Positions 9,003 through 17,670 of a DNA stretch of 64,000 nucleotides are shown here, one piece after another (the first letter of the stretch is position 1; the number at the start of each line of letters is the position of its first letter). Below the pieces are notes generated by a model. That model was given only the letters and a program-made list of their open reading frames with translations, had not been told where the DNA came from and searched no databases. Position numbers and translations under genes: made by a program. Source of the stretch: Hyphobacterium sp. SN044 (GTDB lineage Bacteria; Pseudomonadota; Alphaproteobacteria; Caulobacterales; Maricaulaceae); the NCBI RefSeq assembly GCF_021864465.1, contig NZ_JAKKUV010000007.1, forward strand, positions 45,521-109,520. The letters are read 5' to 3'.

Positions 9003-9263
9003 TCAGAATTTGCCGTCGGGCTGGTCTTCGACCTGGCCCTTGGCCTGGCGGTCGAGCGTGGAACGGATTTCCCGGATCAGACCGGAACGCTCCGGGTCCG
9101 GATGTTGGGCGTCGGCTTCGGCCTGCGTCAGCTCGGTCAGGATTTCCTTCAGCCGGTCTTCGCGCTGGCCGCCGGAATAGCCCGAATCCGCCAGCAATTG
9201 CTGGATTTCCTGACGATCAATGCCTCTGGGCACCTCGCCACTCTTGTCCTTGTGGTCCTTCAT
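9003..9263 (-). CDS. Small conserved-looking hydrophilic protein
   Basis: 86 residues, charged, largely helical (R-Q-E-I-Q-Q-L-L-A-D-S-G-Y...L-K-E-I-L-T-E-L). No signal peptide or known motif. I chose ATG 9263 with CGGAG upstream; the longer frame to 9332 would have a low-complexity Arg-rich head. It lies 64 bp upstream of the epimerase-SPW gene on the same strand and may share its transcript. Function unknown. Confidence 0.55.
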   Translation of the reverse strand: MKDHKDKSGEVPRGIDRQEIQQLLADSGYSGGQREDRLKEILTELTQAEADAQHPDPERSGLIREIRSTLDRQAKGQVEDQPDGKF

Positions 9264-9291
9264 GCTCCGAAAACGCGACAGAGCGGGTCTG

Positions 9292-9303
9292 TGTTCCGGA
9301 ACA
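9292..9303. promoter_or_regulatory. Palindrome in a divergent intergenic region
   Basis: TGTTCCGGAACA is a perfect 12-bp inverted repeat placed between the divergent starts at 9263 and 9331. The position fits an operator, but only one copy was noticed and the binding protein is unknown. Confidence 0.25.
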
Positions 9304-9330
9304 TGGACGGCGCGGCGGCGTTGGCCCTGC

Positions 9331-9510
9331 ATGACCTCACCTGACCCGAAAACAGGACAGCCCGATCCGCGCCAAGGCTATCCCGCCCGTAAGGCGCGGC
9401 AGGGCGATATCGTGCTGCGGCACAGGAGCAGCCGGTGGATATTCATCGCCGCGCTCGCGGTTGCCGCCTTTTCCGGAGTGATCGTCGTGGCACTGTCTCT
9501 GCTGGCCTAG
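9331..9510 (+). CDS. Small C-terminally anchored membrane protein
   Basis: 59 residues: a polar head (P-D-P-R-Q-G-Y-P-A-R-K-A-R-Q-G-D-I-V-L-R) then one helix at the C-terminus (F-I-A-A-L-A-V-A-A-F-S-G-V-I-V-V-A-L). Short proteins of this plan occur in Caulobacterales and relatives and are often mislabelled 'peptide ABC transporter permease'. The real role is unknown. The start at ATG 9331 is chosen because upstream codons give an Arg-rich, implausible leader. Confidence 0.6.
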   Translation: MTSPDPKTGQPDPRQGYPARKARQGDIVLRHRSSRWIFIAALAVAAFSGVIVVALSLLA

Positions 9511-9632
9511 CGCGAGGGAACATCGCCATGGCCGCCGCGTTGGCTTGGTGTGGCCGGGATGCCGACTTCGTTCACCCGACGGGCAGGCCTGTCCCCGGCC
9601 CGGCGGCCTGCCCCCGCCAAGAGGGACGTCCC

Positions 9633-10046
9633 ATGACACTGGTCAAGGAAATCATGACCCCCAATCCGGACTGGGTGGCACCGACCACGCCGGTCACCGA
9701 AGCCGCGAAGATCATGAACGACCGCGATATCGGCGTGCTGCCGATCGGCAAGGACGACAAGCTGGTCGGAATGATCACCGACCGCGACATCGTCACGCGC
9801 TGCGTCGCGCACGGGCTGGACCTCGCGGACACCCAGGTCGGCTCCGTGATGTCGGAGAAGGTCCTCTATTGCCGCGACACCGACGATATCGACTTCGTCG
9901 CGCTCAATCTCGGCGAACAGCGCGTTCATCGCCTGCCGGTGATCGACGAGGACAAGCGCCTCGTCGGCATGATCACGACCGGCGACATCGCCGCGCATGG
10001 TTCGGCCAGCAGCGCCGGACTGGCGCTGAACGGGATTGCAGGCTGA
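9633..10046 (+). CDS. CBS-domain pair protein
   Basis: 137 residues made almost wholly of two CBS motifs in tandem: M-T-x-N-P-D-W-V...G-V-L-P-I-G...L-V-G-M-I-T-D-R-D-I (about 9-60) and V-H-R-L-P-V-I-D-E-D-K-R-L-V-G-M-I-T-T-G-D-I (about 95-125). Such stand-alone pairs bind adenosyl nucleotides and act as energy sensors or modulators of partner proteins. ATG 9633 has AGAGGGA at a good distance; the longer frame is not supported. The partner is not evident from neighbours. Confidence 0.88.
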   Translation: MTLVKEIMTPNPDWVAPTTPVTEAAKIMNDRDIGVLPIGKDDKLVGMITDRDIVTRCVAHGLDLADTQVGSVMSEKVLYCRDTDDIDFVALNLGEQRVHRLPVIDEDKRLVGMITTGDIAAHGSASSAGLALNGIAG

Positions 10047-10107
10047 CCGGCTTTCCCCGCGGGTGGCGGCATGGCTAGAGTGTCGGCGAACGCCGACGAG
10101 GTCTGCC

Positions 10108-10665
10108 ATGCTCCGCTCGATTCCCGTACTGCTTGCAGCCGCCTTGCTCGCGGCCTGTTCCCCGGCAAGTGAGCCGTTCGCTGCGGGCGGACCGGTCATT
10201 CTCACCGTTTACGGCGATGTGTCCGACACCAATCGCGGCCCGGTGGAGCCGGGCCTCGAACCGCTCTTTGAGCGCTACGGGATGGATTTCGCGGCGGCGC
10301 GCAGCTTCACCTTTTCCGGCCTGTCAGCGATGGAGCAGACGGAAATCTCCGTCACCTATCCCGACGGCGGCGAGCCTCAGCGCTTCACAGGCCCGCTCGT
10401 GCGCGATGTCCTGACCGCCGCCGGGGCCGAGGGCGAAACCGCCATCGTGTCGGCCTTCGACGGCTATCAGCGTCAAATCCCGGGCGCGCGCTTCGAGGAC
10501 CACGACGTCATCCTGGCCCTGACCCGCAATGGCGAGCCGCTCGCCATCGGCGGTTTCGGCCCTGCCATTCTGGTCTGGCCGCGCGACGACGATGCCGCGC
10601 TGGCCGGTCAGAATGACGACGACTGGGTCTGGGGCGTGTTCGCGATCGAAATCGCTTCCGAGTGA
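10108..10665 (+). CDS. Lipoprotein with molybdopterin-oxidoreductase-like fold
   Basis: 185 residues with a lipoprotein signal (L-L-A-A-A-L-L-A-A-C, Cys17). The body resembles the small oxidoreductase molybdopterin-binding (SUOX-like) proteins: I-L-T-V-Y-G-D-V-x-x-T-N-R-G-P near the start, F-T-G-P-L-V-R-D-V-L-T-A-A-G-A in the middle, and G-F-G-P-A-I-L-V-W-P. The cysteine that holds molybdenum in true enzymes is not present, so it may use the fold without the cofactor. ATG 10108 was chosen because it begins the signal peptide. Confidence 0.65.
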   Translation: MLRSIPVLLAAALLAACSPASEPFAAGGPVILTVYGDVSDTNRGPVEPGLEPLFERYGMDFAAARSFTFSGLSAMEQTEISVTYPDGGEPQRFTGPLVRDVLTAAGAEGETAIVSAFDGYQRQIPGARFEDHDVILALTRNGEPLAIGGFGPAILVWPRDDDAALAGQNDDDWVWGVFAIEIASE

Positions 10666-10667
10666 AC

Positions 10668-11969
10668 CTACTCCGTCCGCGGTGACGGGCTGTCAGGCCG
10701 GTCGAGCGACTGGATCGTCATGCCGGTTACCGCATCGCCGTCGCGGCTGAACACCACGCGGATATCGTCGAGCCCTTCGAGCATGAAACGGTCACCGCCG
10801 AGCGGATCCATCCGAAGCGCCGGTCCGCCCTGACGCTGGTAGAAGAGCGCCCCGTCCTCGAAATAGACCCGCCGCGGCCCGTAGACGCCTTCATAGGCGA
10901 GCGCGCCATTGAGGCTGACCGGATTGCGGCGCGCCTCGATCGCTTCCCCGGCCCATTCCAGACCCCGTCGCTGCGCAGGGTCGTCGAGGGTTTCCAGGAT
11001 GCGGTCATAGGCGAGCAGGAGGGCGGCATCGAGCGCCTCGTCGGCGGGCACGTCGACATCCGGGATCACGCCCGTCCCTTCCCAGTTCGTGCCGGTGATC
11101 GGATTGCGCGCCGAGCCATCGGACACGAAAATCTCTAGCCCGCCGGGCAGCGGGTGAAATCCGCCGGGATTGCCCGCCCCGTAGGTGGTTTCGCCAACGA
11201 TTGTCGCGCGCTCCATCGCCTGGAGGTGATAGGGGAAGGCCTCGCCCGCCGAGCCGGTGCGCACGCTGGTCAGCACGTAAAGCGGCACGTCCGGGCGCGA
11301 TTCGCCCGGCAGCCAGGCCAGCGCGACGAGCTCCGAGGGATATTCCCGCGCGCTCGACACGAAGGTGTTGATCACCGTCTCCTCGCGCGGATCGAGGAAA
11401 TGGCTGATGATGAACTGCACCATCGAGGGTGCGCCGCCCGTGTTCTGGCGCATGTCGAAAATCACCGCGTCGGTGTTTTCCACGAAATTCAGTGCCGCCA
11501 GCGCGGTGTCGCCGCCGACCTGCGCCGGGGCGAAGCTGCGCATGTCGATATAGCCGACATTGCCCGGCAGGATGGACACTTCCCGGAAGCCGTAATTGCT
11601 CTGCGCCATCGCCGCGAGCCAGGCCGCTTCACCGCCACCGGGCTCGCCATCGGGTGAGCCTTGCGGGCGGGATGGAGCCATCCGCACGGCAAAGTGATTG
11701 TCCTGCGGACGCAGCGCCTGGGTCAGCGCGTTGGCGAGGTCGGCAACCGTACCGGCATCGTCGAACGCGCCCGATTCCAGCTGGTTGCGCAGCCCGGCAG
11801 CGATCTCCGCGCCGCGATCGGAATCGTAGAAATTCTCCGCTACTGCATCGGCGGCGGCACCAACGATCTCGCTGCGCTGGCTGGCGTTGAGAGCGGCGCT
11901 GTCCTGCGCGCGCACGCCGCCACTGGCCAGAAGAAGGAGGGCGGCCGCCCCGAGGATCATCGATCGCAT
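10668..11969 (-). CDS. S41-family peptidase, exported
   Basis: 433 residues with a signal peptide (start ATG 11969). An N-terminal helical segment (about 25-90) is followed by a tail-specific-protease core: V-I-F-D-M-R-Q-N-T-G-G-A forms the substrate-binding loop and T-S-V-R-T-G-S-A-G-E-A-F carries the serine nucleophile. No PDZ domain is seen, which places it with the IRBP-like S41 proteases rather than CtpA. A C-terminal beta-rich tail follows. It convergently abuts the molybdopterin-like lipoprotein gene and is divergent from the alanine symporter. The target protein is unknown. Confidence 0.85.
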   Translation of the reverse strand: MRSMILGAAALLLLASGGVRAQDSAALNASQRSEIVGAAADAVAENFYDSDRGAEIAAGLRNQLESGAFDDAGTVADLANALTQALRPQDNHFAVRMAPSRPQGSPDGEPGGGEAAWLAAMAQSNYGFREVSILPGNVGYIDMRSFAPAQVGGDTALAALNFVENTDAVIFDMRQNTGGAPSMVQFIISHFLDPREETVINTFVSSAREYPSELVALAWLPGESRPDVPLYVLTSVRTGSAGEAFPYHLQAMERATIVGETTYGAGNPGGFHPLPGGLEIFVSDGSARNPITGTNWEGTGVIPDVDVPADEALDAALLLAYDRILETLDDPAQRRGLEWAGEAIEARRNPVSLNGALAYEGVYGPRRVYFEDGALFYQRQGGPALRMDPLGGDRFMLEGLDDIRVVFSRDGDAVTGMTIQSLDRPDSPSPRTE

Positions 11970-12134
11970 CCCGAAATCTCCCGTCAGTAAATTCAAATCC
12001 GACGCTAGACCGAAATCACTCGAATCGGACCTTAATTCGCGGTCAGCGGACGGAAAGGCGGGCGCAAAAACCCGTTGCGTCATGTGCGTGGCCTTCTAGG
12101 CTGCGCACAAACGAGGGGAAACTCGGGGAGAAAC

Positions 12135-13670
12135 ATGGACGGATTTTTCGACGCGGCCACGACCTTCAGTGACTTTCTGTGGGGTGGCACGTGGGGCGAC
12201 CAGCGCATTCTGCCGGTCGGCATCATCACCATCGCCCTTCTGGGCACGGGTCTCTACTTCATGCTCATGCTGGGATTCCGGCCGCTCAAGCGGCTCTTCC
12301 CGGCGATGGGCGAGTTGTTCACCGGGGGCCGGAAAGGCTCCGGGGAAGGCGAAATCACGCCCTGGAACGCGCTGTCGACCGCGCTATCGGGTCAGGTCGG
12401 CACCGGTAATCTCGCCGGCGTGGCGACCGCCATCGCGCTTGGCGGGCCGGGCGCGATCTTCTGGATGTGGATTACCGCGATCGTCGGCATGGCGGCGGCC
12501 TTCGCCGAATCGAGCCTTGCCGTGCGCTACCGCGAGAAGCATCCCGACGGCCATTTCCATGGCGGTCCGATGTATTACATCAAGAACGGTCTCGGTAAGG
12601 GCTGGGGCTGGCTCGCCATTCTCTTCTGTCTCGGCACGCTGCTCTCGGCGGTCGTGACCGGCGGTGCGCTGCAGGCCAACTCGGTGACGCAGTCCGCCGT
12701 CGAGGCCGCGACCACGCTGGGCATCACGCTGCCGAACTGGGCGGTCGGGGCCTTCCTCGCGGCGCTGGTCTTCCTCGTCATCATCGGCGGCATCAAGTCG
12801 ATCGGCAAGGTTGCCGGCAATCTCGTTCCGCTGATGGCGGGCGCCTACATCCTTGCCGCGCTCTACGTGCTCGTGACCCATGCCGACCACATTCCGGGCG
12901 CGTTCGGACAGATTTTCGGCCATGCTTTCGGCCTGCAACAGGCCGCTGGCGGCCTGGCGGGCTATGGCGTGCTTGCGGCGATCCGCGCCGGCGTGGCACG
13001 CGGCCTGTTCTCCAACGAGGCGGGTCAGGGCTCGGCCCCGATCGCCCACGCTGCGGCGCAGACCAAGAACCCGATCAAGCAGGGCGAGTTCGCCATGCTC
13101 GGCGTGTTCATCGACACGATGATCATCTGCACCATGACGGCGCTGGTGATTCTCGTCGTCGAGGGGGCCTATCCGTCAAACGGCACGACCGTGCCCTACG
13201 CCTGGATGTCGACCGAACTCGAAGCCTCGGCCATCACCACGGCGGCCTTCTCGACGGGCATGCTCGGCGGTGCATGGGTCATCCTGGCGGCCCAGGGCCT
13301 GTTCGCCTTCACCACCATCATCGGCTGGTCCTACTATGCCGAACAGTCGGTGACCTATCTGGTTGGCGACTGGGCGGCGCGGCCCTTCCGCTTCCTCTGG
13401 GTGGCGGTCGCCTTCATCGGCACGCTGATCATCAATGTCGATGGGCTCTGGCGCTTCGGCGACATCGCCAACGCCTCGATGCTGCTGCCGAACGTGGTGG
13501 CCCTTCTGATGCTGTCGGGTGTTGTCATCGCGATGACGCGCCGCTTCGACAAGACCGGCGAATTGCCGCCGAACTGGGCCGGTGACCACTGGGGCAGCGA
13601 GCCTCCGGCACCGGGTGAGCCCGATCCTTCCGATCCGGAGGATCCGACCTACACGCCGCCGAAGAACTAA
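12135..13670 (+). CDS. Alanine/glycine:cation symporter (AGCS family)
   Basis: A 511-residue inner-membrane transporter with about eleven helices that imports alanine or glycine with Na+ or H+. Family landmarks include the loop G-T-G-N-L-A-G-V-A-T-A-I-A-L-G-G-P-G-A, F-H-G-G-P-M-Y-Y-I, and S-N-E-A-G-Q-G-S-A-P-I-A-H-A-A-A. The C-terminus is polar and proline-rich. ATG 12135 with GGGGAG upstream is preferred over a frame start at 12075, which would precede the first helix with a poor leader. A strong terminator follows. Confidence 0.93.
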   Translation: MDGFFDAATTFSDFLWGGTWGDQRILPVGIITIALLGTGLYFMLMLGFRPLKRLFPAMGELFTGGRKGSGEGEITPWNALSTALSGQVGTGNLAGVATAIALGGPGAIFWMWITAIVGMAAAFAESSLAVRYREKHPDGHFHGGPMYYIKNGLGKGWGWLAILFCLGTLLSAVVTGGALQANSVTQSAVEAATTLGITLPNWAVGAFLAALVFLVIIGGIKSIGKVAGNLVPLMAGAYILAALYVLVTHADHIPGAFGQIFGHAFGLQQAAGGLAGYGVLAAIRAGVARGLFSNEAGQGSAPIAHAAAQTKNPIKQGEFAMLGVFIDTMIICTMTALVILVVEGAYPSNGTTVPYAWMSTELEASAITTAAFSTGMLGGAWVILAAQGLFAFTTIIGWSYYAEQSVTYLVGDWAARPFRFLWVAVAFIGTLIINVDGLWRFGDIANASMLLPNVVALLMLSGVVIAMTRRFDKTGELPPNWAGDHWGSEPPAPGEPDPSDPEDPTYTPPKN

Positions 13671-13686
13671 GGCGGTTCTGAACAGG

Positions 13687-13717
13687 AAAAGCCCCGGCGG
13701 AAACGCCGGGGCTTTTT
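13687..13717 (+). terminator. Rho-independent terminator after the AGCS gene
   Basis: AAAAGCCCCGGCG, a 3-4 nt loop, then CGCCGGGGCTTTTT: a long GC stem flanked by A and T tracts. It can end transcription from both sides, since the next gene ends at 13718 on the other strand. Confidence 0.93.
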
Positions 13718-14536
13718 CTATGTCAGGGCCTTGAGTGCCGCCTCGACATGGCCGCCGAACTGACCCCAGCGCTTGTAGGCCAGCGCGTCGTCGGACGCCG
13801 CCCGCCAATTCCTGGCAAAGGCGTCCCGGTCTTCCGGGTCGGCCAGGGCCGTTGCAATCGGGTCAAGGCAGATGCGGATGCAGAACAGCACCGCGCCGGT
13901 CTCTTCGAGCCGCACCAGCGTCTGGCGTTCGACCCGCAGATAGAGGTGATCGACGGCGTCCCTCAGCGGCAGCGCCTTCAGCTGTTCGCGCATCGCCGAA
14001 CCGTGCGGCCACCACCGCTCCGAGCCGATCTGGACCGTCCAGTTGAAGCGCTCGAACACACCGCCGGCCGGCATACGGTCGAACACTTTCGCGATCTTGG
14101 AGGCGAGCCCCGGCACACCGCCCGGCACGGGCGTGTGCAGCGCGAACAACTCCTTCCCGAAACTGTCTTCCAGCGAGAAGAAGGTCGGCTGGGTCAGGAG
14201 AAGCGCCGTCGCGGTCCAGCCCGAACCCCGGTTCTCCATCACGACGAGATCGTCACTGACCAGCCGTCCGGCGCGAATCAGGTCCGGCTCGTCCCGGTCC
14301 GGTAGTGGCTGGCCGGTCGCCTCGGCGACCCGGCGCAGCGTTTCGGCCTCGGCCGGCGCGGCCTCGGGCAGGCCGCGATAATAGCGCTCGGGATCGGCAT
14401 CGAGCCGGCGGTTCTTCTCCGGTAGCCAGTGGGCGTCCGGATCGGGCGACAGCCAGCGTTCGGGTTCGATCTGCCGCAGCGCGACCTGAAAACGCGGCGG
14501 GCCGTCATGGAAGGGCTTGTAGGGCGGTCTGATCAT
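13718..14536 (-). CDS. DUF3445 haem-dependent oxidative N-demethylase-like protein
   Basis: 272 residues without a signal peptide. The pattern W-L-x-P-D-x-D-A-H-W-L-P-E-K-N-R-R, then L-V-x-D-D-L-V-V-M, and R-V-E-R-Q-T-L-V-R-L near the C-terminus fits the DUF3445 family, whose studied members remove methyl groups from small amines using haem. The ATG at 14536 overlaps the stop of the VanZ gene (ATGA), so the two are translationally coupled. Substrate not known. Confidence 0.75.
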   Translation of the reverse strand: MIRPPYKPFHDGPPRFQVALRQIEPERWLSPDPDAHWLPEKNRRLDADPERYYRGLPEAAPAEAETLRRVAEATGQPLPDRDEPDLIRAGRLVSDDLVVMENRGSGWTATALLLTQPTFFSLEDSFGKELFALHTPVPGGVPGLASKIAKVFDRMPAGGVFERFNWTVQIGSERWWPHGSAMREQLKALPLRDAVDHLYLRVERQTLVRLEETGAVLFCIRICLDPIATALADPEDRDAFARNWRAASDDALAYKRWGQFGGHVEAALKALT

Positions 14537-14925
14537 GCGCGTCGCACCCGGTGCAAAAGCCAGATCGCCGCGAATCCGAGCGCGATCCCGATCGCATCGG
14601 CGGCGAGATCGGCCAGCGACATCTCCCGCTGCAGGACGGGCGAGGCCTGTACGATTTCGATCAGCCCGCCATGGGCCATCAGGACCGCCGCACCGAGCCA
14701 TCGCGAAAGCCCCGGCCAGCCGAGCCGCACCAGTCCGGCCAGTGTCGCGAAGGCGGCGATATGCTTCAGCTTGTCGGCCCCGAGCAGAACCGGCGGCATG
14801 GCCGGACCCGGCGTCAGGGCCAGCGCGGTAATCGCGATCAGCGCGATCCAGAAAGCCGCGCGGATTGCTTGCCGCAGCCAGACGCCCTGCCTAGTTTGCC
14901 GGTCAGCCTGAACGGGATTCGACAT
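14533..14925 (-). CDS. VanZ-family membrane protein
   Basis: 130 residues with four predicted helices. Features of the VanZ-like family are P-G-x-x-x-P...[12 protein letters not shown] and [15 protein letters not shown]. The role of this family is unclear outside glycopeptide-resistance clusters. Its ATG (14925) overlaps the ATG of bioB on the other strand in a single CATG, which leaves no room for a leader with a ribosome-binding site on either gene. Confidence 0.8.
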   Translation of the reverse strand: MSNPVQADRQTRQGVWLRQAIRAAFWIALIAITALALTPGPAMPPVLLGADKLKHIAAFATLAGLVRLGWPGLSRWLGAAVLMAHGGLIEIVQASPVLQREMSLADLAADAIGIALGFAAIWLLHRVRRA

Positions 14926-15901
14926 GCCTTTCGACCTTTCCGACATCGACCGCCTTTCCGCGCCGCGCACCAATTGGACCCGCGAGGAGGCCGCCGCCGT
15001 CTACCGCGCTCCGTTTAACGACCTGATCTTCGCCGCGCAAAGCGTGCATCGCCGAAACCACAATGCCAATGCGGTCCAGAAATCCCAGCTGTTGTCGATC
15101 AAGACCGGCGGCTGCGCCGAGGATTGCGGTTATTGCAGCCAGTCCGCCTTTCACGACACGGGGCTGAAGGCGTCCAAGCTGATGCCCCTCGATGACGTGA
15201 TCGAGGCGGCAAGACGGGCCAAGTCGGGCGGGGCGACGCGCTTCTGCATGGGCGCGGCCTGGCGCGACCTGAAACCACGCGACGAGAAGGCCGTGTGCGA
15301 CATGATCGAGGGCGTGAAGGCGCTGGGGCTCGAGACCTGCGTTACGCTCGGCATGCTGAAGGAGGGCCAGGCCGAGACGCTGAAACGCGCCGGACTCGAC
15401 TATTACAACCACAATCTCGATACCAGCCGCGAATATTACGGCTCGGTGATCACCACCCGCACCTATGACGACCGGCTCGACACGCTGGCCAGGGTCCGCG
15501 ATGCGGGCATTTCGATCTGCTGCGGCGGGATCATCGGCATGGGCGAGAGCGAGGACGACCGCATCGGCCTCCTGATGGAGCTCGCCAATCTCGATCCGCA
15601 CCCGGAAAGCGTGCCGATCAACCATCTCGTCCCGGTCGGCGGAACGCCGCTGGCGCATGCCGAACCGCTGGACGGTCTCGACTTTGTGCGCGCCATCGCG
15701 GCGGCGCGGATCATGATGCCGGAATCGACCGTGCGCCTTTCGGCCGGCCGCGAAGGCATGAACCGCGAACTGCAAGCGCTCTGCTTCCTCGCGGGCGCGG
15801 GCTCGATCTTCGTCGGTGAGGAATTGCTGACCACGCCCAACCCGGACCTGTCGGCCGATACCGGCATGTTCGACGCGCTGGGCCTGACCGCGGCGGAGTG
15901 A
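14924..15901 (+). CDS. bioB: Biotin synthase
   Basis: 325 residues. A radical-SAM enzyme that inserts sulphur into dethiobiotin, the last step of biotin synthesis. C64, C68 and C71 in [12 protein letters not shown] bind the 4Fe-4S cluster. [17 protein letters not shown] and the late R-L-S-A-G-R-E motif (ligand to the 2Fe-2S cluster) are all present. Length is as expected for the family. No other bio genes are adjacent, so the pathway is split in this genome. It is followed by a long perfect hairpin. Confidence 0.97.
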   Translation: MPFDLSDIDRLSAPRTNWTREEAAAVYRAPFNDLIFAAQSVHRRNHNANAVQKSQLLSIKTGGCAEDCGYCSQSAFHDTGLKASKLMPLDDVIEAARRAKSGGATRFCMGAAWRDLKPRDEKAVCDMIEGVKALGLETCVTLGMLKEGQAETLKRAGLDYYNHNLDTSREYYGSVITTRTYDDRLDTLARVRDAGISICCGGIIGMGESEDDRIGLLMELANLDPHPESVPINHLVPVGGTPLAHAEPLDGLDFVRAIAAARIMMPESTVRLSAGREGMNRELQALCFLAGAGSIFVGEELLTTPNPDLSADTGMFDALGLTAAE

Positions 15902-15921
15902 GTTCGCCCTCCCCCTTGAGG

Positions 15922-15966
15922 CTTTTCCCCTCGAAACGCTCCAATGGAGCGTTTCGAGGGGAAAAG
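15922..15966 (+). terminator. Long perfect inverted repeat after bioB
   Basis: Two perfectly complementary 21-nt arms separated by only three bases (AAT). The outer ends are C-T-T-T-T on the left and A-A-A-A-G on the right, so the T-rich tract after the stem is on the minus strand. It may stop transcription or stabilise the bioB mRNA end. Confidence 0.6.
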
Positions 15967-16028
15967 GGCCGTGAGGCTGAGCGTCAGCTAGCCGACCGGG
16001 GTGGGGGTAATTTCAATCGCCTCTCTCT

Positions 16029-16117
16029 GACGTTCCCCGGTTTCGCGTAGCGAAGACCGGGGTCCAGAAGTTACAAGACACGGATTCCGGACCGGCTCCG
16101 CCGTCCGGGAAACGTCA
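16029..16117 (+). repeat. Dispersed intergenic repeat, copy 1
   Basis: Begins GACGTTCCCCGGTTTCG and ends CGTCCGGGAAACGTCA, with an inner GAAGACCGGGGTCC and GGACCGGCT. The same elements in the same order occur in inverse orientation at 27191-27286. It contains several small GC palindromes and lies in a gene-free stretch, like REP elements of related bacteria. Confidence 0.7.
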
Positions 16118-16216
16118 AGAAATGCTATGATCCGTCACCCCACCCCGCTCCCGACTTCCTTCCGGAAGCCGCTCGCGTCCCTCCCCTTCAAGAGGAGGGG
16201 AGGTGACGCGTGTGAC

Positions 16217-16489
16217 CTAAGCCACCCCGATCCGCGGCGGGCCGCCCTCGGCGGCTTCCGACGGGCCGAAGGCGCGGTCGAGCAGCACGGTCGAGGCATG
16301 CGCCAGATCGATCGCGGCGGTGAGGTGTTCGAGCACCTTCACATTGTTCGCCAGCACCTGCAGCGCCTCGGGCCGGTGGTCCTCGGCGATCTTGGTGCAG
16401 CGCTTCAGCACGTCCGACCGGAGATCCATCAGGATATCCTCGAGCTTGCGCCCGTTCGGATTGCTGTCAGAGACGAGAAAGCGTGTCAT
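16217..16489 (-). CDS. Small conserved protein of unknown function
   Basis: 90 residues, soluble, mostly helical: T-R-F-L-V-S-D-S-N-P-N-G-R-K-L-E-D-I-L at the start and K-V-L-E-H-L-T-A-A-I-D-L-A in the middle. GGAGGG precedes ATG 16489 at a normal distance. It looks like a conserved alphaproteobacterial protein but I cannot give it a name. Confidence 0.6.
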   Translation of the reverse strand: MTRFLVSDSNPNGRKLEDILMDLRSDVLKRCTKIAEDHRPEALQVLANNVKVLEHLTAAIDLAHASTVLLDRAFGPSEAAEGGPPRIGVA

Positions 16490-16615
16490 GACGCCCTCCT
16501 TTCCCAAAAGAGACGGAAAGCCTGCATGCCGACTGGTTAAAATTGCGCTGATGCCTTGCCCCGGCAGGGGAAAGACGCCAGCTTTTCGGCAAACACGGTA
16601 AAGGGAGCGATAATC

Positions 16616-16894
16616 ATGACCGAGCGCATCGGGGCCGAAGCCGCCCTTGGCAAGCTGAGCGGCTGGAGCGCGGTCGATGGACGCGACGCCATTCGAAAGG
16701 TTTATGAATTCGGTGATTTCAATGCGGCCTGGGGCTTCATGTCCCGCGTCGCGCTGAAGGCCGACCAGATGGACCACCACCCCGAATGGTTCAATGTCTA
16801 CAACAAGGTGGATGTGACGCTCGCCACCCATGATGCCGGCGGCGTGACGGAGAAGGACGTTGTCCTCGCCCGCTTCATGGACAAGGTCGCGTGA
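16616..16894 (+). CDS. phhB: 4a-hydroxytetrahydrobiopterin dehydratase
   Basis: 92 residues. Recycles the pterin cofactor by dehydrating 4a-hydroxytetrahydrobiopterin. The active-site stretch [20 protein letters not shown] is intact. Start ATG 16616 has AAGGGAG upstream. The stop overlaps the GTG start of the following SDR gene (GTGA). No phenylalanine hydroxylase gene is next to it. Confidence 0.92.
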   Translation: MTERIGAEAALGKLSGWSAVDGRDAIRKVYEFGDFNAAWGFMSRVALKADQMDHHPEWFNVYNKVDVTLATHDAGGVTEKDVVLARFMDKVA

Positions 16895-17670
16895 GCCGCA
16901 AGCTCGCTCTCGTCACCGGCGCATCCGGGGGTATTGGTGAGGCCTTTGCGCGTGAACTCGCGAAGCGTGGCTACGATCTGGGCCTGGCCGCCCGCTCGGT
17001 GGAGAAGCTGGAAACGCTTGCTACAGAATTGCGGGGCCAAGGCGTCGAGGCCCATGTCTTTCCCGCCGATCTCAGTGCGGCGGACGGACCGTCGAAACTG
17101 ATGCAGGCCGTCCACGAGGCCGGGCTGAGGGTCGATCTTCTGGTCAACAATGCGGGCTTCGGTGATCTCGAACCGTTCGACCGGGCCGATGCCCCCAAGC
17201 TGACGGAGATGATCGATCTCAATGTCGGGGCGCTGACCGGGTTGTCGCATGCCGTCACGCCGGGCCTGATCGAGCGCGGCCGCGGCGGCATCATCAATAT
17301 CGCCTCGACCGCCGCCTTCCTGCCCGGACCGGGCATGGCGACCTATTACGCGACCAAGGCTTTCGTCCTGTCGCTGTCGGAAGCCCTGCATGTCGAGATG
17401 GAGCCGAAGGGCATCACCGTCACGGCCGTCTGCCCCGGCCCGACCTGGTCGGGATTTCAGGAAAAGGCCGACATGGAAGGCTCGAAGCTTCTGAAGGCCT
17501 CGCGCATGATGACGCCGGACGCCGTCGCCCGGATCGGCATGGACGGGTACGAGAAGAAGAAACGCGTCGTCGTCACCGGCGTGTCGAACAAGATCACGAT
17601 CGCGATCGCCAAGCTCACGCCCAAATCGATCCTGATGAAGGCGATCTCGGGTCTGCAGGAAAAGCCCTAG
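16891..17670 (+). CDS. Short-chain dehydrogenase/reductase
   Basis: 259 residues, GTG start overlapping the phhB stop. Classical [11 protein letters not shown] at 9-16 binds NAD(P), N-N-A-G at 86-89, and the catalytic set S139, Y152, K156. It resembles the acyl-ketone/estradiol-dehydrogenase-like branch, but the substrate cannot be named. The stop codon overlaps that of holA on the other strand at CTAG. Confidence 0.88.
   Translation: MSRKLALVTGASGGIGEAFARELAKRGYDLGLAARSVEKLETLATELRGQGVEAHVFPADLSAADGPSKLMQAVHEAGLRVDLLVNNAGFGDLEPFDRADAPKLTEMIDLNVGALTGLSHAVTPGLIERGRGGIINIASTAAFLPGPGMATYYATKAFVLSLSEALHVEMEPKGITVTAVCPGPTWSGFQEKADMEGSKLLKASRMMTPDAVARIGMDGYEKKKRVVVTGVSNKITIAIAKLTPKSILMKAISGLQEKP

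Larger units (their letters stand above)
15902..16216. other. Intergenic region with hairpin and dispersed repeat, no gene
   Basis: 315 bp between bioB and the small minus-strand gene. It holds a perfect 21-bp-stem hairpin (15922-15966) and a roughly 90-bp dispersed repeat (16029-16117). The remaining sequence shows no coding signal. Confidence 0.7.
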
